NCBI GenBank assembly: GCA_036583965.1
Contig: JAZBQD010000019.1
Span: 16,445,585 to 16,509,584 of the forward strand
DNA length: 64,000 bases
Source of the DNA: Prunella strophiata
Taxonomy: Eukaryota > Chordata > Aves > Passeriformes > Prunellidae
Reading direction: 5' to 3'
A program made the position numbers and the translations under genes. A model generated the notes under the pieces. That model saw nothing but the letters and a program-made list of their open reading frames with translations. It searched no databases and was not told where the DNA came from. Below are positions 37,901 through 48,725 of this stretch, one piece after another. Numbering within the stretch: position 1 is the first letter of the stretch; each line of letters starts with the position of its first letter.

Positions 37901-40900
37901 TTCAAAGACTGAGGAATCAATGAAATGGTCTTGTGATCATTACTGTAGGAGCATTACAGAAGGAGAAAGCCAGTTTTGAAATTAGTGGTTCCAAGATAAA
38001 TTCAAACAAGTCCCTTTATACCTTTGCACTAGATTAATAGGCAGGAGGAGCAAATTTTGCAATGCAGATGTATCTGTCAGTGCAAACATGGTACTTACTG
38101 TATTCTTTTAAATGGCTATCGTTGCTTTGGAAGTTACTAATTTATTTTCACAGCACAGCTATCTGTAAGGTAAATCTATAACAACTGTGATTATCCTTGT
38201 GTATTTGGGATATGGTAGCATATATTATAACACAGAAGAGTGGCAGCATATGTAGGAAATCAATTCATTGCATTCCTCCAGTTCCACTGACTGCTGAACT
38301 GTGGCTACAGAAAGATACAAAAGATGAAAATGATTTTCCTCTCCTCAAAGAAATGCTGTTAAGACAGCTAAGACACCATTAGGTGGTGCCTAGGGATTGA
38401 TGTAGAAGAACTTCCTTGTGCATTTATTTTTGCAAAAGAACCATGAGCCTGTCTATTCTCACGTGCACATTTATCTGAAGAAGTTATCAACAGCTTGCAA
38501 ATTTCTTTAAGGAGAATGCACTATGCAGAAATAAATCAACAGCAAAATCAGACACTAGACTGAAAAATTGTATAAAATGAGTCTATTTTTAATATATGCT
38601 AAAATATGCCTTTTGCTATTTAGGATGAATAAATTAAACTACTATTTTCCATGTAACCCTATGACCTCCTAGGGGGTTATTTTCAGTACAGTGTTTTTGA
38701 AGGGGAAAAAAATCCCTCAGGATCTCTAAGTTCTTCTGCTATGAAAGATCTGAACTGAGATAGCTGGAGGCAAGAAACAGCACAGTTCCCAATTCTGATA
38801 CTATTTGGTGTACTACTATTAGAAAAGTGCCATTTAATTGCCATTCCAAAAACATCTCTTTAAATGGCTGGAGTCTTGTTTTGCTAACAAGTTTTTGTTT
38901 CATTTTGTTAAATGCGTGGATTTGAGTTAAAACTTCTATAAAATTGCATAATTTGTCCTGTGCTTAAAATGCAATTGATTAACAAAACTTGTATCTCCTA
39001 TTAAATTAATATTTCTGATTTCCTCCCATACTGTTACTTTTTTCCATGTCCATGCCTTCATCATAGTTTGTAGTTACAGTGGATTCTCTATACAGTTATT
39101 TTGCAATATTGTCAGGGATCTTCCTTCCCCCTTGCCACTCCTCATGCCTACAAAGAAGCTATACTGAACTAAGTGACAAGCTTGTGTGCTGGAAACACCA
39201 AAAAGTCAATTCCTGGGAAAACTGAGAATATTTGCAATGTGAAGAAGAAAAGCATCACACTTGAGATAAACCAGAGGCTGATACATGCCAATTGACAGGG
39301 GAAGGCTTGCAAGGCAAGTATAAATCAGGAGAGAAGGACAGGAAAAAACCTCTGAAAATGTATTTGGCTTGGGGGGGAACCAAGTTGTGCAGGACCTTGC
39401 AAGCACAGAAATTAGTCCTATGGCAGGGAACATGGTACAGCAGAGACTTCAAACAAGTGACAGCTATGAGCAGGATGGCAGGTGAGAACATAACCTAAAC
39501 ACAACTCATGTGTGTGTGCTGAAAGGAATTGGGAGGAACACAGTAGAGATATGAAGAGGGCACCTGTATGAGTAAAGGAGGGAGATGAGTTTGATGGGAT
39601 CTATGGTTTCCTCAGTGAGAAGGTCAGGGAAGGGATTTAGGGCTGGTCCATGTCATAGATAAAAGGTAACAGGAAAGTATAAATCATAATCCAAATCATT
39701 TGGGATTATGAGAAGTGAGAAGCAGAGAGGAAAGCAGGAAGGGATCAAGGTTTCAGCTTTACTGACTGGAATTAGTCTTGTTTTCCTTTATCTCTGGTTG
39801 CCCCAGAACACTCTCATGGCAAAGCACTGTAAGATCTTTAGGTGATGAAGGCTCTAGGGTGGCTGTTTCAGGGGACCTCAGCAAATGCCAACTGCCAATT
39901 CTGTTGTCCCCATACAAATACATTAAATTGACTGGCTATATTATACCTCATATCTGAAATTGTAGGGAATGTCTTGACATCAGGGAACATCAAACACCTA
40001 TCTACCAGAGAACAGATGTTTACAAGATTTTTTTTATGCAGAAGATTTCAGAAAATTTAAAGAATTCTCACCATACTCTTTTAGTCAGTATTAAACACAA
40101 ATAAACACATAGAACTGTGATATATTATTACAGATTATATGTTCTCTCATCCTTATTTTCTCAGGTTCTGTCACGAATGAAAGCCATAAATATGACAAAT
40201 CCTGCATGTTAATTAGTTTAGACAATTGTTAGTTAATATTTAATATCTATAATTCTAATAATATAATATAATAACTAATACCTATATAGTGACAAGCTTC
40301 AGTGCTGATTAATGAAATGGTATGCACTTACACTGTCTTTGGTAGTAATGTCCAAGTGTGGTCCTATTTATTTAGGACTATTCATTCTCCCTGTGGATTT
40401 AGCCCCATGCTGTCACTGCCATCACCCCACACTTCAACACCCTGAGGTGTGAAAGCTGCCAGACCCCTTTTGCACCTCACTGCTCCAGCCCCTCCTGGCA
40501 CACACACCATTCCCAGCCTCCTTCCTCCACACTTCCCTGATAATCCCCACATGCCTCCAATGCCTTTGCCCATTAGTCACAGAAGTGTCTGACTTGAGAG
40601 CTCTGCTTGGAGGCCACCCATGCTCTGCAAGAGACACTCCTAGTAGATGAGTACATTGGACTACTGCATTTGACTTCAGCATCAGTGTTTCCTTGCAGCA
40701 GAGCCTTCCATCACTTTCTCCAATGAGCTATGAAAAAAGAACAATTATTCTTGTTTTGACCATCCCACCTACTTGCTGGACTTCTTGCTCCTCAGTTCTC
40801 GTATTGGAGGGGACATTAAACAATTGACCCTTGCTAACTTTCTTCATGCTTTTCCAGATCTTACAGATGTTTGTCAAATCTTGTCTCAGGTGTGAGCTCA

Positions 40901-43900
40901 AATCCTGTCTCTGGTGTCAACCAGAAGAGAGGTAACATACATGGAAAAAGAGGAGGCTAGGCTGAGAATGTAGAATCAGAGGAATTTCTATGTTGCTACT
41001 GAGGCAAACCCATTCCATAGCAATTCAGGTTGTTTTTCTAGGTAACAATAATAGCAAAACCTCTAGTTTTGCATTTGATCTACTTAGCTTTGCTTTTAGC
41101 TAAAGCAGGAGTGCAAAGTGAGGACAGTGCACATTTCCCTCCCTAAATGCTTGGCCTCTGTTACTGCAGAGCTCATGCACAGAGCCTGGTGTCAGGTTCT
41201 CACCTCTGCTTCATTGGCTTCATATGCAAAATGGAAGACACTAGAACCAGCTAAGATAATTAGTAAAGTAATCTCTCAAATAGTTGGATGTACTCTCAAT
41301 CTATTTATATTACTTGGTTGCAACTTGCACCACAATCGTTCCCGTTCTGTGCAAACCTAGAATTATTTGCATCTCTAAGACCATCATTGTCACAAACATT
41401 GAAGTGACTCATATATTTTAAAATTGGAAAAAACAAACTTATATTTGAATTGCTGATAGTACAATGGCTGATTCTAAATTACTTTCCCTGGCTCCTTTTC
41501 TTTTCAGGACATTTTTTCAGGTTTCTGACATAGTTTTACATTTATTACACTTCATTACATACAGACATATTGTCATTTTCACTAGCTTTTGTCCAGGAAC
41601 CTGATCCTAAATTTACACAGGTCTAGTCTAGTCGTCCCAGATGACTGCTCCAACTGAAGTACCAAGCTGCTGAGACTGTGTGTAAGGATGAGTGTCCACC
41701 TACCTGTACCCATGTGCTGCTGTCTTGTTCTGGCTCTGACAATGTCCCTTCTCCATCCCTTTTGGCCTTTCTCCCTTTTTACTCTAAATCCACCTATGTA
41801 GTTCTTATTTATACAAACTGAAAACGCCTTCAACAGTTCCCACACTCACCTCAGCATGTGCCTAAGGTAAAGAGGAATTTATTTGAATGAGAGTATTGCA
41901 GCAGATAGTAATATTTTAGGTGATTAGGTAGAGATATAATAGAAAAATTGAGGTAGTTTTTACCCTTATGGGTTTCTGATGGACTTTCAAAACTTCCTGG
42001 AAACAAAGCTATGATATGGATCTCATACTTCCTGCCTTTCTGCCCATTGCTTTCTCAAAAGACTATCAAATGTTTGGGTCTAAAAGAAGCCTGCTGTAGT
42101 CTGAATTATGGATGAAGTACTGGGAACTTTATTTAAAATAAATACATGGGAACAAAAGTTAGGAATAGGAAGTCTGCCATAGAAAAAGGAAAAAATTACT
42201 CAAAAACTAAAACTTTACAAACACAGTCAATAGGCAAAATAATACATGTAAAAACATAAATATGTACTGCATAGGGACAGCCAGCACAATTCAGATGTCT
42301 TGGAGTTCCCCTCGCAGAAGGAGGGGAATTTTCACTGCTGGAATAATAAATGATGCAGTCATGTTCTCTGCATCAGCAGTGCTTTGAAATTCTTCAGTCT
42401 GTTGATAATGAGGCCTACACATTTAGATAAAGTGTAGCATTTCCAGAGAGGCATAGAGGAATTCAAAACAAATGCAGACTTTGCATGACTGTGCAGTTAC
42501 AGAGAACTCTTAAAAGGAAGCTCTGCTTGGAAGACAAGGGTCTTTTCAGTACTGTGAAAATTAAGATGACAATAGGGGTTGAAAGAGAAGAGATGACATT
42601 TCTGTTGAGGGGATTCATATGCACATTATGTAGGAGGAAGAGTCACAAAATCTTAACTGCTGACCTTCACAGCTTCATGTTTGTGGTTCAGGTACAAGAA
42701 CAGAGCTACTGCTTCTCAGGGATCTGTGGCAGGATGTGAAAGTTGAGTGGCAGCATCCGAGACATGATTCAGAGGGTGTGGCTGCAAAAAAAAGTGCATG
42801 CTGCAGGAATCTCAGATTTTGGAGTGTGACAAATGATCTGCAAAAAAAATAAAGCTCTTCAGAGCAGTCCTTTCTGATCTATTTCAATTTCTTAATTTTT
42901 TTTTAACAATGAGGACACCAGAATTGTAGAATGTGGCATTAAAGCTACTTTATTCCTCATGTTACATTCTTCCACAGTGTGCCACAATCTGTCCAAAAGG
43001 CATATTATTATAGGATCTTAGAGAAACAGAGCAGTATCAGAAATTTGTGTTGGGTTGCTTGTTTACTATGCAGCCTTGCTTCTTTCAGAGCTGCTTTATT
43101 ATTTATTCCCACAGATGTGACCCTGTATTTGGCTGTATCAGAAGGATCCTGTTTAGGAGGTATAGGTCAGAGCACAACCAGGCCACAACCTGCCTGAGCT
43201 GCTCATCCATCAGGTCTTGAACAAACACTGTTTACAGCTCAAAATTTTAAATGAAAATTTATTGCTTGCCTTAAATTACTGGGAAGCACTGATGAGCTTT
43301 TCCATTTGTGAAGCTGGAAAAAGCCAGAAGCAGCTGCCAGTAACCTTCCCAGCTGTCCCAGGCTAAGCTATTCTTTCTACATCAGCACCTTCAGGAAGTG
43401 AACCTTTCTGTTTCTGATCCTTATGGCCTTATCCATTTCTTGCCATTCTTCCAGGCTCTCTGAGTCATACACAGCTTTTATGCACAAAGATTTTACATTG
43501 ACTTTCTAAACATTATAAAAAATCCTAAATAGCATCAGTCCTACTCTTGATTTCTCACAGTCATCTAGGATCATCTCCACAGATCAATAATTCCTTTTGA
43601 GTTATACCAGTCACCTCACATCTGACCCATGCAATGAGAGCTTTCTTCATAGAATACAATTTTAACTTTCCAGAAAAATACCTGAGAACTATCTATGTAT
43701 ATCAGCACCATCACCCTTATGAGCAACTTTGTAATTTAACAATAAATTAAACATTTTTCTTCATAAAGCCACATCAGCTACTACTGCTATAAGCCCATCT
43801 TGTAATTCTTTATTGCATTCTGTGTGAGCATTTATTGTCTGTGACTGATGTCAGATAAATCAGTCTACTCTTATCTGGGTTCTCACTTGTCCAATTTGAA

Positions 43901-45579
43901 TACTTATAGTCAGTCTTCATGTCTTCCAGAATTCCTGCAATAATTTAAGCTTTATTAAAAGTTAATAAGGTTTCATGCTTCCTGAGATCACATATGCAAG
44001 CCTCTTTAGGACTCTCAATTTCAAGTTTTTTAGGACGTGCATACTTGAATATGTTTCTCTCTAAGAAAAGTTGTTTAATATCCTTCTAAATAATGACCAG
44101 GAAAGCACTTAGTCATCATCATATGATACAAATACATCACACATTCTTTCAAGTATAAAACGAATATTTATTAAACAATTCCTTTTTTTTTTTTTTTATC
44201 AATATCAACATTTTTTTAAATCTTGATAAAATAGGCCTATAATATTGTTAAGATTTAGGAAACATGAGCTGTTCCTAAAACTACCAACCATGCAAATTTT
44301 TTAACATCCTTATCCATTTTTCTGTGCTTCATAACTTGTAATGATTGCTAGGTTTGCTTTTTGTCTGCTGTATGTATTTATTTCAAACTGCTGTGTTTGC
44401 TTCCCCACTAAACTAGAAACATATTTTTTCTGAATCTCCCCCCTTCTTGATCACAATATTCTGACTCCTTTACAGACATCTCCTCTATAGCCTCCCCCTA
44501 TTATGATAATTTTTCTATTTAATTTTTCTTTGCACTCAGTCATTCATTTTCCACAGGTTTTGGGGTACAAGTCAGAATACATGCCTTGGGAACAAGAAGA
44601 CAGAGAGTGTCCATGTGTGTGTAGTATGGATTGTAACCTTAGTTGCACATACTGAGTATAGCCTTATCTATATACTGAGGCAAGCACAGACTGTCATTCT
44701 AGCAATAATCTTCACCATAATAAAGTCTGAAGTTGTTAGTTTCCCTAACATATTTTTTTGTTGTTCAGAAAATAGTTAGCTAGGAGTTTTAGGAGCTCTA
44801 ATAATGCCTTAGTACATAGGACCAAATTTATATGTGTGACCTGAAGTTCTTCACAATAAGAATGCAATTTTCTTTCCCAAAATAATTATTAGACACTGAA
44901 AGAAAAAGTTATCTTGTTCTTTAGTCTTGACTGCTGTGCAAGAAAGCAGCTGTCTATGGTAAACCCAGCTTAGGCTTATTCCTATTGCATTGATCTATGT
45001 GTAGTTACTCTCCTAGGAATACAAAAGTTTAAAACTGTATTCAACACTCCATGTCATCATTTATTACTCAATTTCTGGTGGGCAAAATTTCTGTCACGGC
45101 TAGGTCCTTTATTATTTACAGGAACTAAAGGGGCCTAAACCTTTTAGCTCAGTTAATAACAGCCTCTCCTGATGCCTGAAGATATTTCCTTCTGGACACA
45201 AACTTTCAAACCAGTAAAAATGGAGAGAAGGAATTGAGGTGTGACCTGACAGACTTGCTTTCTAACTCATTACTCCAAGAAAAATAAACAGAATGTTTCT
45301 TTCTTTCCCAACTACTTTCCAGTATGGGAAGTTGCTCTCAATGCCCAACCTTTTTTTTCTGGAATGACTGGGGTAGAAATGTTTGAAAAAATAAAACCCC
45401 CTTGCCAAATATAATGAGAATTGGGTTAAAACCTGACAAGTAGGCACTGTTGTTGGACTGAGCATTGTTCAGACTGGTATCAAAATAACACAAACCCCAT
45501 TAAAAGAAGCTGAGCCCAAAATTTTCATAAAGCAAACTATGCAAACTGAAATCTGATTAAGTTATTGTTTCAAATTCAC

Positions 45580-45610
<31 letters not shown>

Positions 45611-45620
45611 AAAAAAAAAA
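45580..45620. repeat. poly(A) tract
   Basis: 29 A, then TT, then 10 A. No retrocopy is recognised beside it. Confidence 0.95.
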
Positions 45621-45796
45621 CATGCAGTGAGCAGTGTGGTCTCTACTTAGTCTGATGGCCACAAGAGGGTACAATTTGTAAATGGTATGTGAATATAACT
45701 GTCCTACAGAGTTTTCTCTAAGTGACATCAATCTTTTCTGAAGTCACAAAAATCCTTCTCCAGGCTGGCCTGAGGGAAATTTTGGCCCAGCACCTG

Positions 45797-45878
45797 CCCA
45801 GGAACAGCCCCTCGAGAGCTGCCCAGGAACAGCCCCTCGAGAGCTGCCCAGGAACAGCCCCTCGAGAGCTGCCCAGGC
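45797..45878. repeat. minisatellite, 25-bp unit x 3.3
   Basis: The unit starts CCCAGGAACAGCCCCTCGAG and ends AGCTG. It is present three times without a change (45797-45821, 45822-45846, 45847-45871) and is followed by a partial unit, CCCAGGC. Each copy contains an XhoI-type CTCGAG palindrome. The perfect identity suggests recent expansion and probable length polymorphism. Confidence 0.95.
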
Positions 45879-46153
45879 CACCAGGTGAAGGCCAGGAGCA
45901 TCCCTCTGTGCATGCATCCCTCTTGTGGGGGCTCCCCTTCAGCCAGGCCCACAATCCACAGCTCCCAGACATCTGAATCTCTGCAATCGAGTCACTGCTT
46001 TAGCCAAGAACACCGTGCGGAGAACAACAAGCACAACATGCTTTCAGCTATGTCACGTCACAGGCACCCAAACAACTCTCAAAGGCTCTTGTATTCTTAA
46101 CCAGCCCTTGGGCATCAGAGCAAAGGCCAAATGGCTTTGTCTGGGCACAGCAG

Positions 46154-46325
46154 GAATCACAGAATATTCTGATTTGGAAGGGACCCATCAGGATCATCGA
46201 ATCCAACTGCTGGCCCTGCACAGGGCTCCCCAAGAGTCACACCCTGTGCCTGAGAGCATTGTCCAAGCACCCCTTAACTCTGCCAGGCTGCTGCTGTGAC
46301 CCTGGGAGCCTGTTCAGGAACTGCG
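46154..46325 (-). mobile_element. CR1 LINE 3' fragment, minus orientation
   Basis: AATCACAGAATATTCTGATT, then TTGGAAGGGACCCATCAGGA, ATCCAACTGCTGGCCCTGCA and GGGAGCCTGTTCAGG is the reverse complement of a CR1 3' region in the usual order. The element's 3' terminus is at the left. It lies 0.5-0.7 kb upstream of the PPP4R3A CpG island. Confidence 0.9.
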
Positions 46326-46854
46326 TATCAATCCTGCAACCAAACACTGTCTTTCCACAGGGCAAACAAAATAGAAGATGGACAAAGGAAAACAGGGCTT
46401 GACTAGAGGCTTCCTTGTGATACATAATGAATCCTGGTGAAAGCTGCAAATGTGTGGTTGTGGCTCAAAGCACCCTCAATACAAGTCATTTGATAAACGA
46501 GTATCAGGACTTGTTCAAAAGCATAAAATAACAGAGTACATATTGCAGTGAGCTCCCATGTGCACTGTGTATCTAGAATGTACTGTGAAATGGGCTCTTC
46601 TGCAGTGGTGCTGCTGGGGTCCCAAATGCACCCGTGTTTTCACGTATTTTAGGGAAATCTGTCAAATATATATGCAGATTTTGGCAGCAGCGGCAGAAAC
46701 AGAGCCTCGACAGTTTCTGATATTGGAATTCTTTGATCCCATCTATGACTGCGGAGATCCAACAGATATTCAACCAAAAGCTGTTTAACTTTGGGATCAC
46801 TCGGCAAGGTGTGACGGGGGAGGGGAAATAAATAATTTTTAAAAAGGACAAGAA

Positions 46855-47480
46855 AGCCTCAAGGCCGGGCTCCGCCGGCGCCAGCCGCGGGCCCGCGGTA
46901 ACGGCGCGGCCCCGGCCGCACGCGCGCTCCCCGCGCGGGGCCGCTGGCCCTTTAAATGCCGGCGGGCGGCCCGTGCCGCCGCTGGCTGGGAGACCCCGCG
47001 CCTCCAGTGAGAGGTGAAACCAAGATGGCGGCCGCGCAGTGACTGAGGCGGAGCCGGGGCCGGAGGGAGCCGGGCCGCACCAGCCGCTGCCGATCGCCCC
47101 CTCCCTCCGCAGGGCACAGCGTTTCTCTGCCGGCCGGGCCGCCGAACGCCTGGAAGCGCGGCCACGTCGCAAGGCGCGCTGGGGAGTCGGGACTGAGCCG
47201 CCGCAGCACCGGGAGGAGGAGGAGGAGGAGGAAGAAGAACATGGCGGCGGAGTCAGGCTGGGAGTGAAGCCGCCGCCTGCGACCGGAGCCCATGGGGAAG
47301 ACGGGGCGCTGAGCTCGGCTGGCCGTTCACCCTGCCCCTGGACGGGCAGTGTCCGCAGGCCCCGGGCAGCCCGGGCGGGACGGAGGGCGGCTCCTTGGAG
47401 CCCCGCGCTGACGGACGGCGAGCGAGGGGCTTCGGGCCTGGGCAGCTGCTGCACAATAGAGCCGGGCTACAGGCCGGGGC
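46855..47480 (+). promoter_or_regulatory. PPP4R3A: PPP4R3A CpG-island promoter
   Basis: An abrupt change from AT-rich to very GC/CpG-rich sequence starts near 46855 (GGCCGGGCTCCGCCGGCGCC) and continues into the 5' leader. No proper TATA box is seen; CCCTTTAAATGCC at about 46949 is the nearest. A GTGACG half-CRE lies just upstream at about 46812. A YY1-type element at 47021-47032 in + orientation suggests transcription starts shortly upstream, at roughly 46990-47020. This is a housekeeping-type promoter, as expected for a widely expressed PP4 subunit. Confidence 0.8.
47021..47032 (+). promoter_or_regulatory. PPP4R3A: YY1-type element overlapping a uORF start
   Basis: CAAGATGGCGGC is an exact match to the YY1 core found just downstream of many vertebrate start sites. 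Its ATG (47025) also starts a five-codon uORF. A second ACATGGCGGCGG is at 47240-47251. Confidence 0.7.
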
Positions 47481-48019
47481 GAGCGGCCCCTCTCCCGCCT
47501 GCCTCCCTTCCTCTGATTCCCTCCGGCCTCACCAGCTTCCCCCCTGTTTTCCTCGGCAGGGCTCCGGCTTCCAGGAACGCCTGCTCCTGTCACGCTGGGC
47601 CGGCTGCAGTCCGCCGCCGCTTCCACTACCGTGGATCCCCTTCTCCTCCGGGATCCCTTCTTCACCGCCTCTCCTGCCTGCCCTTCGCCCTGCAAAGAGC
47701 CTCTCTCCTCTCTGCGGCTCTCTCTGCCTAGGCTTACTCGCCTTTTGTGCAGCGCCTGACTGTACCTGAAGGAGCAGCTCCCCTTTTCACATCTTCACCT
47801 CTTGTTTCTCCCTCTTCCCCAATCCTCTGTTACCCTCGATAATGAGGATCCCGTTGGGGCACTGAAGAGGAGTAAGAAGAGCTTGCTTGGCGTGCCCGTG
47901 TGGGGCTGCTGCCTTCTTTCCCGCTCCCCTGCCCTGAGGGGGGCCTGGCCCCCGAGCAGCGCTCTGCTCCTCCAGCGAGTGCCAGCCAGAGTGGTGGCTG
48001 CGGTGTGGCAGGCGGCAGG
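47033..48019 (+). promoter_or_regulatory. PPP4R3A: PPP4R3A 5' leader with four short uORFs
   Basis: About 1 kb separates the YY1 motif from the coding start. If unspliced, it contains four short upstream ORFs: 47025-47042 (MAAAQ), 47241-47267 (MAAESGWE), 47292-47312 (MGKTGR) and 47842-47865 (MRIPLGH). It also contains longer GC-driven open frames. (GAG)n-type purine repeats lie at about 47214-47240. A strong acceptor-like TTTTCCTCGGCAG near 47560 means that part of the leader could be removed as a 5' UTR intron. uORFs of this kind commonly reduce main-frame translation; that effect is inferred here. Confidence 0.6.
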
Positions 48020-48161
48020 ATGACGGACACCCGGCGGAGGGTGAAGGTGTACACGCTAAATGAGGACCGCCAGTGGGATGATCGAGGCACAGGGCATGTG
48101 TCCTCTTGCTACGTGGAGAGGCTCAAGGGCATGTCCCTGCTAGTCAGGGCAGAGAGTGATG
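48020..48161 (+). CDS. PPP4R3A: PPP4R3A (SMEK1) first coding exon
   Basis: ATG at 48020 in the context GGCAGGATGA opens [20 protein letters not shown], then [20 protein letters not shown] and LVRAESD. The exon ends one base into the Gly codon before the donor GTAAGT at 48162. This is the N-terminus of the PP4 regulatory subunit 3 family, whose N-terminal EVH1/PH-like domain binds substrates for the PP4 catalytic complex. MTD and VERL point to PPP4R3A; the paralogue PPP4R3B has MSD and VEEL, from memory. Cys at position 30 differs from the Gly I remember for human and may be lineage-specific. Start choice is secure because homology begins exactly at this Met. Confidence 0.97.
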
Positions 48162-48700
48162 GTAAGTGTGTACGGCTGAAGGTACGGTCTTCCCTCGTCC
48201 TACCCAGAAAAGGAACTGGGTGTTGCTTTGTGTCTGTTGCGTTAATGTTTTGCTGCATAATTCAAATGGTATTCCTAAAAGCAAGCAGGCACTAACCAGG
48301 GTTCATTCGTGCTAGGCCAAGTGAAAGAAACAGAAGATTGCCATCAAGTGCAAGCATAGTAGGCACTTACTGAATACACAGTGTTGCATGCAAAATGCCT
48401 TCGAGTCTCGTTGTAAATCTTGCATGGGTTTGGATATCTACTGGTCTGGTTTCAAAACTGATCACTAGATCTTTTTGGAAGCGATCCCCTCATGAAAGTT
48501 GGTCAAAACTTAGATTTTGGTTTTTAGTATTTGTTTTTAGAAGATCGTAGGGTGGCTAATACCCTTGTGTTTCCACCTGCTCTTTTCTTTGGTAGCTTTT
48601 AGAATTATGTAAGACATTCTAACAGCTATCAACGGTTTTCAAAGTGCAGTTATGGTAGTAAAGGCAATACAATGGACAGAACAGCATTTTCAGAGATGCC

Positions 48701-48725
48701 TTTTTTTTTTTTTTTTTTTTTTTTT
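48701..48725. repeat. poly(T) tract, 25 bp
   Basis: An uninterrupted T run in PPP4R3A intron 1. Confidence 0.95.

Larger units (their letters stand above)
30681..45579. other. intergenic, no gene recognised
   Basis: About 15 kb of AT-rich DNA. It contains two CR1 3' ends (32215-32345 and 34495-34745) and a TG-rich tract. The remaining open frames are short, overlap on both strands and lack domains or linked splice sites. Confidence 0.65.

Noticed and set aside
38197..38382. A + strand ORF ending PLLKEMLLRQLRHH
   Set aside because: Looks protein-like over about 30 residues, but there is no acceptor in a suitable place, no neighbouring exon and no recognised family.
46573..47454. A 293-codon minus-strand ORF across the PPP4R3A promoter
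   Set aside because: It lies mostly in CpG-island sequence where stops are rare. The translation is Ala/Pro/Arg/Ser low complexity with no domain, and other frames there are open as well.
47039..47731. A 230-codon + strand ORF in the PPP4R3A leader
   Set aside because: It overlaps the 5' leader, is driven by GC content and GAG repeats, and is out of frame with the true start at 48020, where family homology begins.
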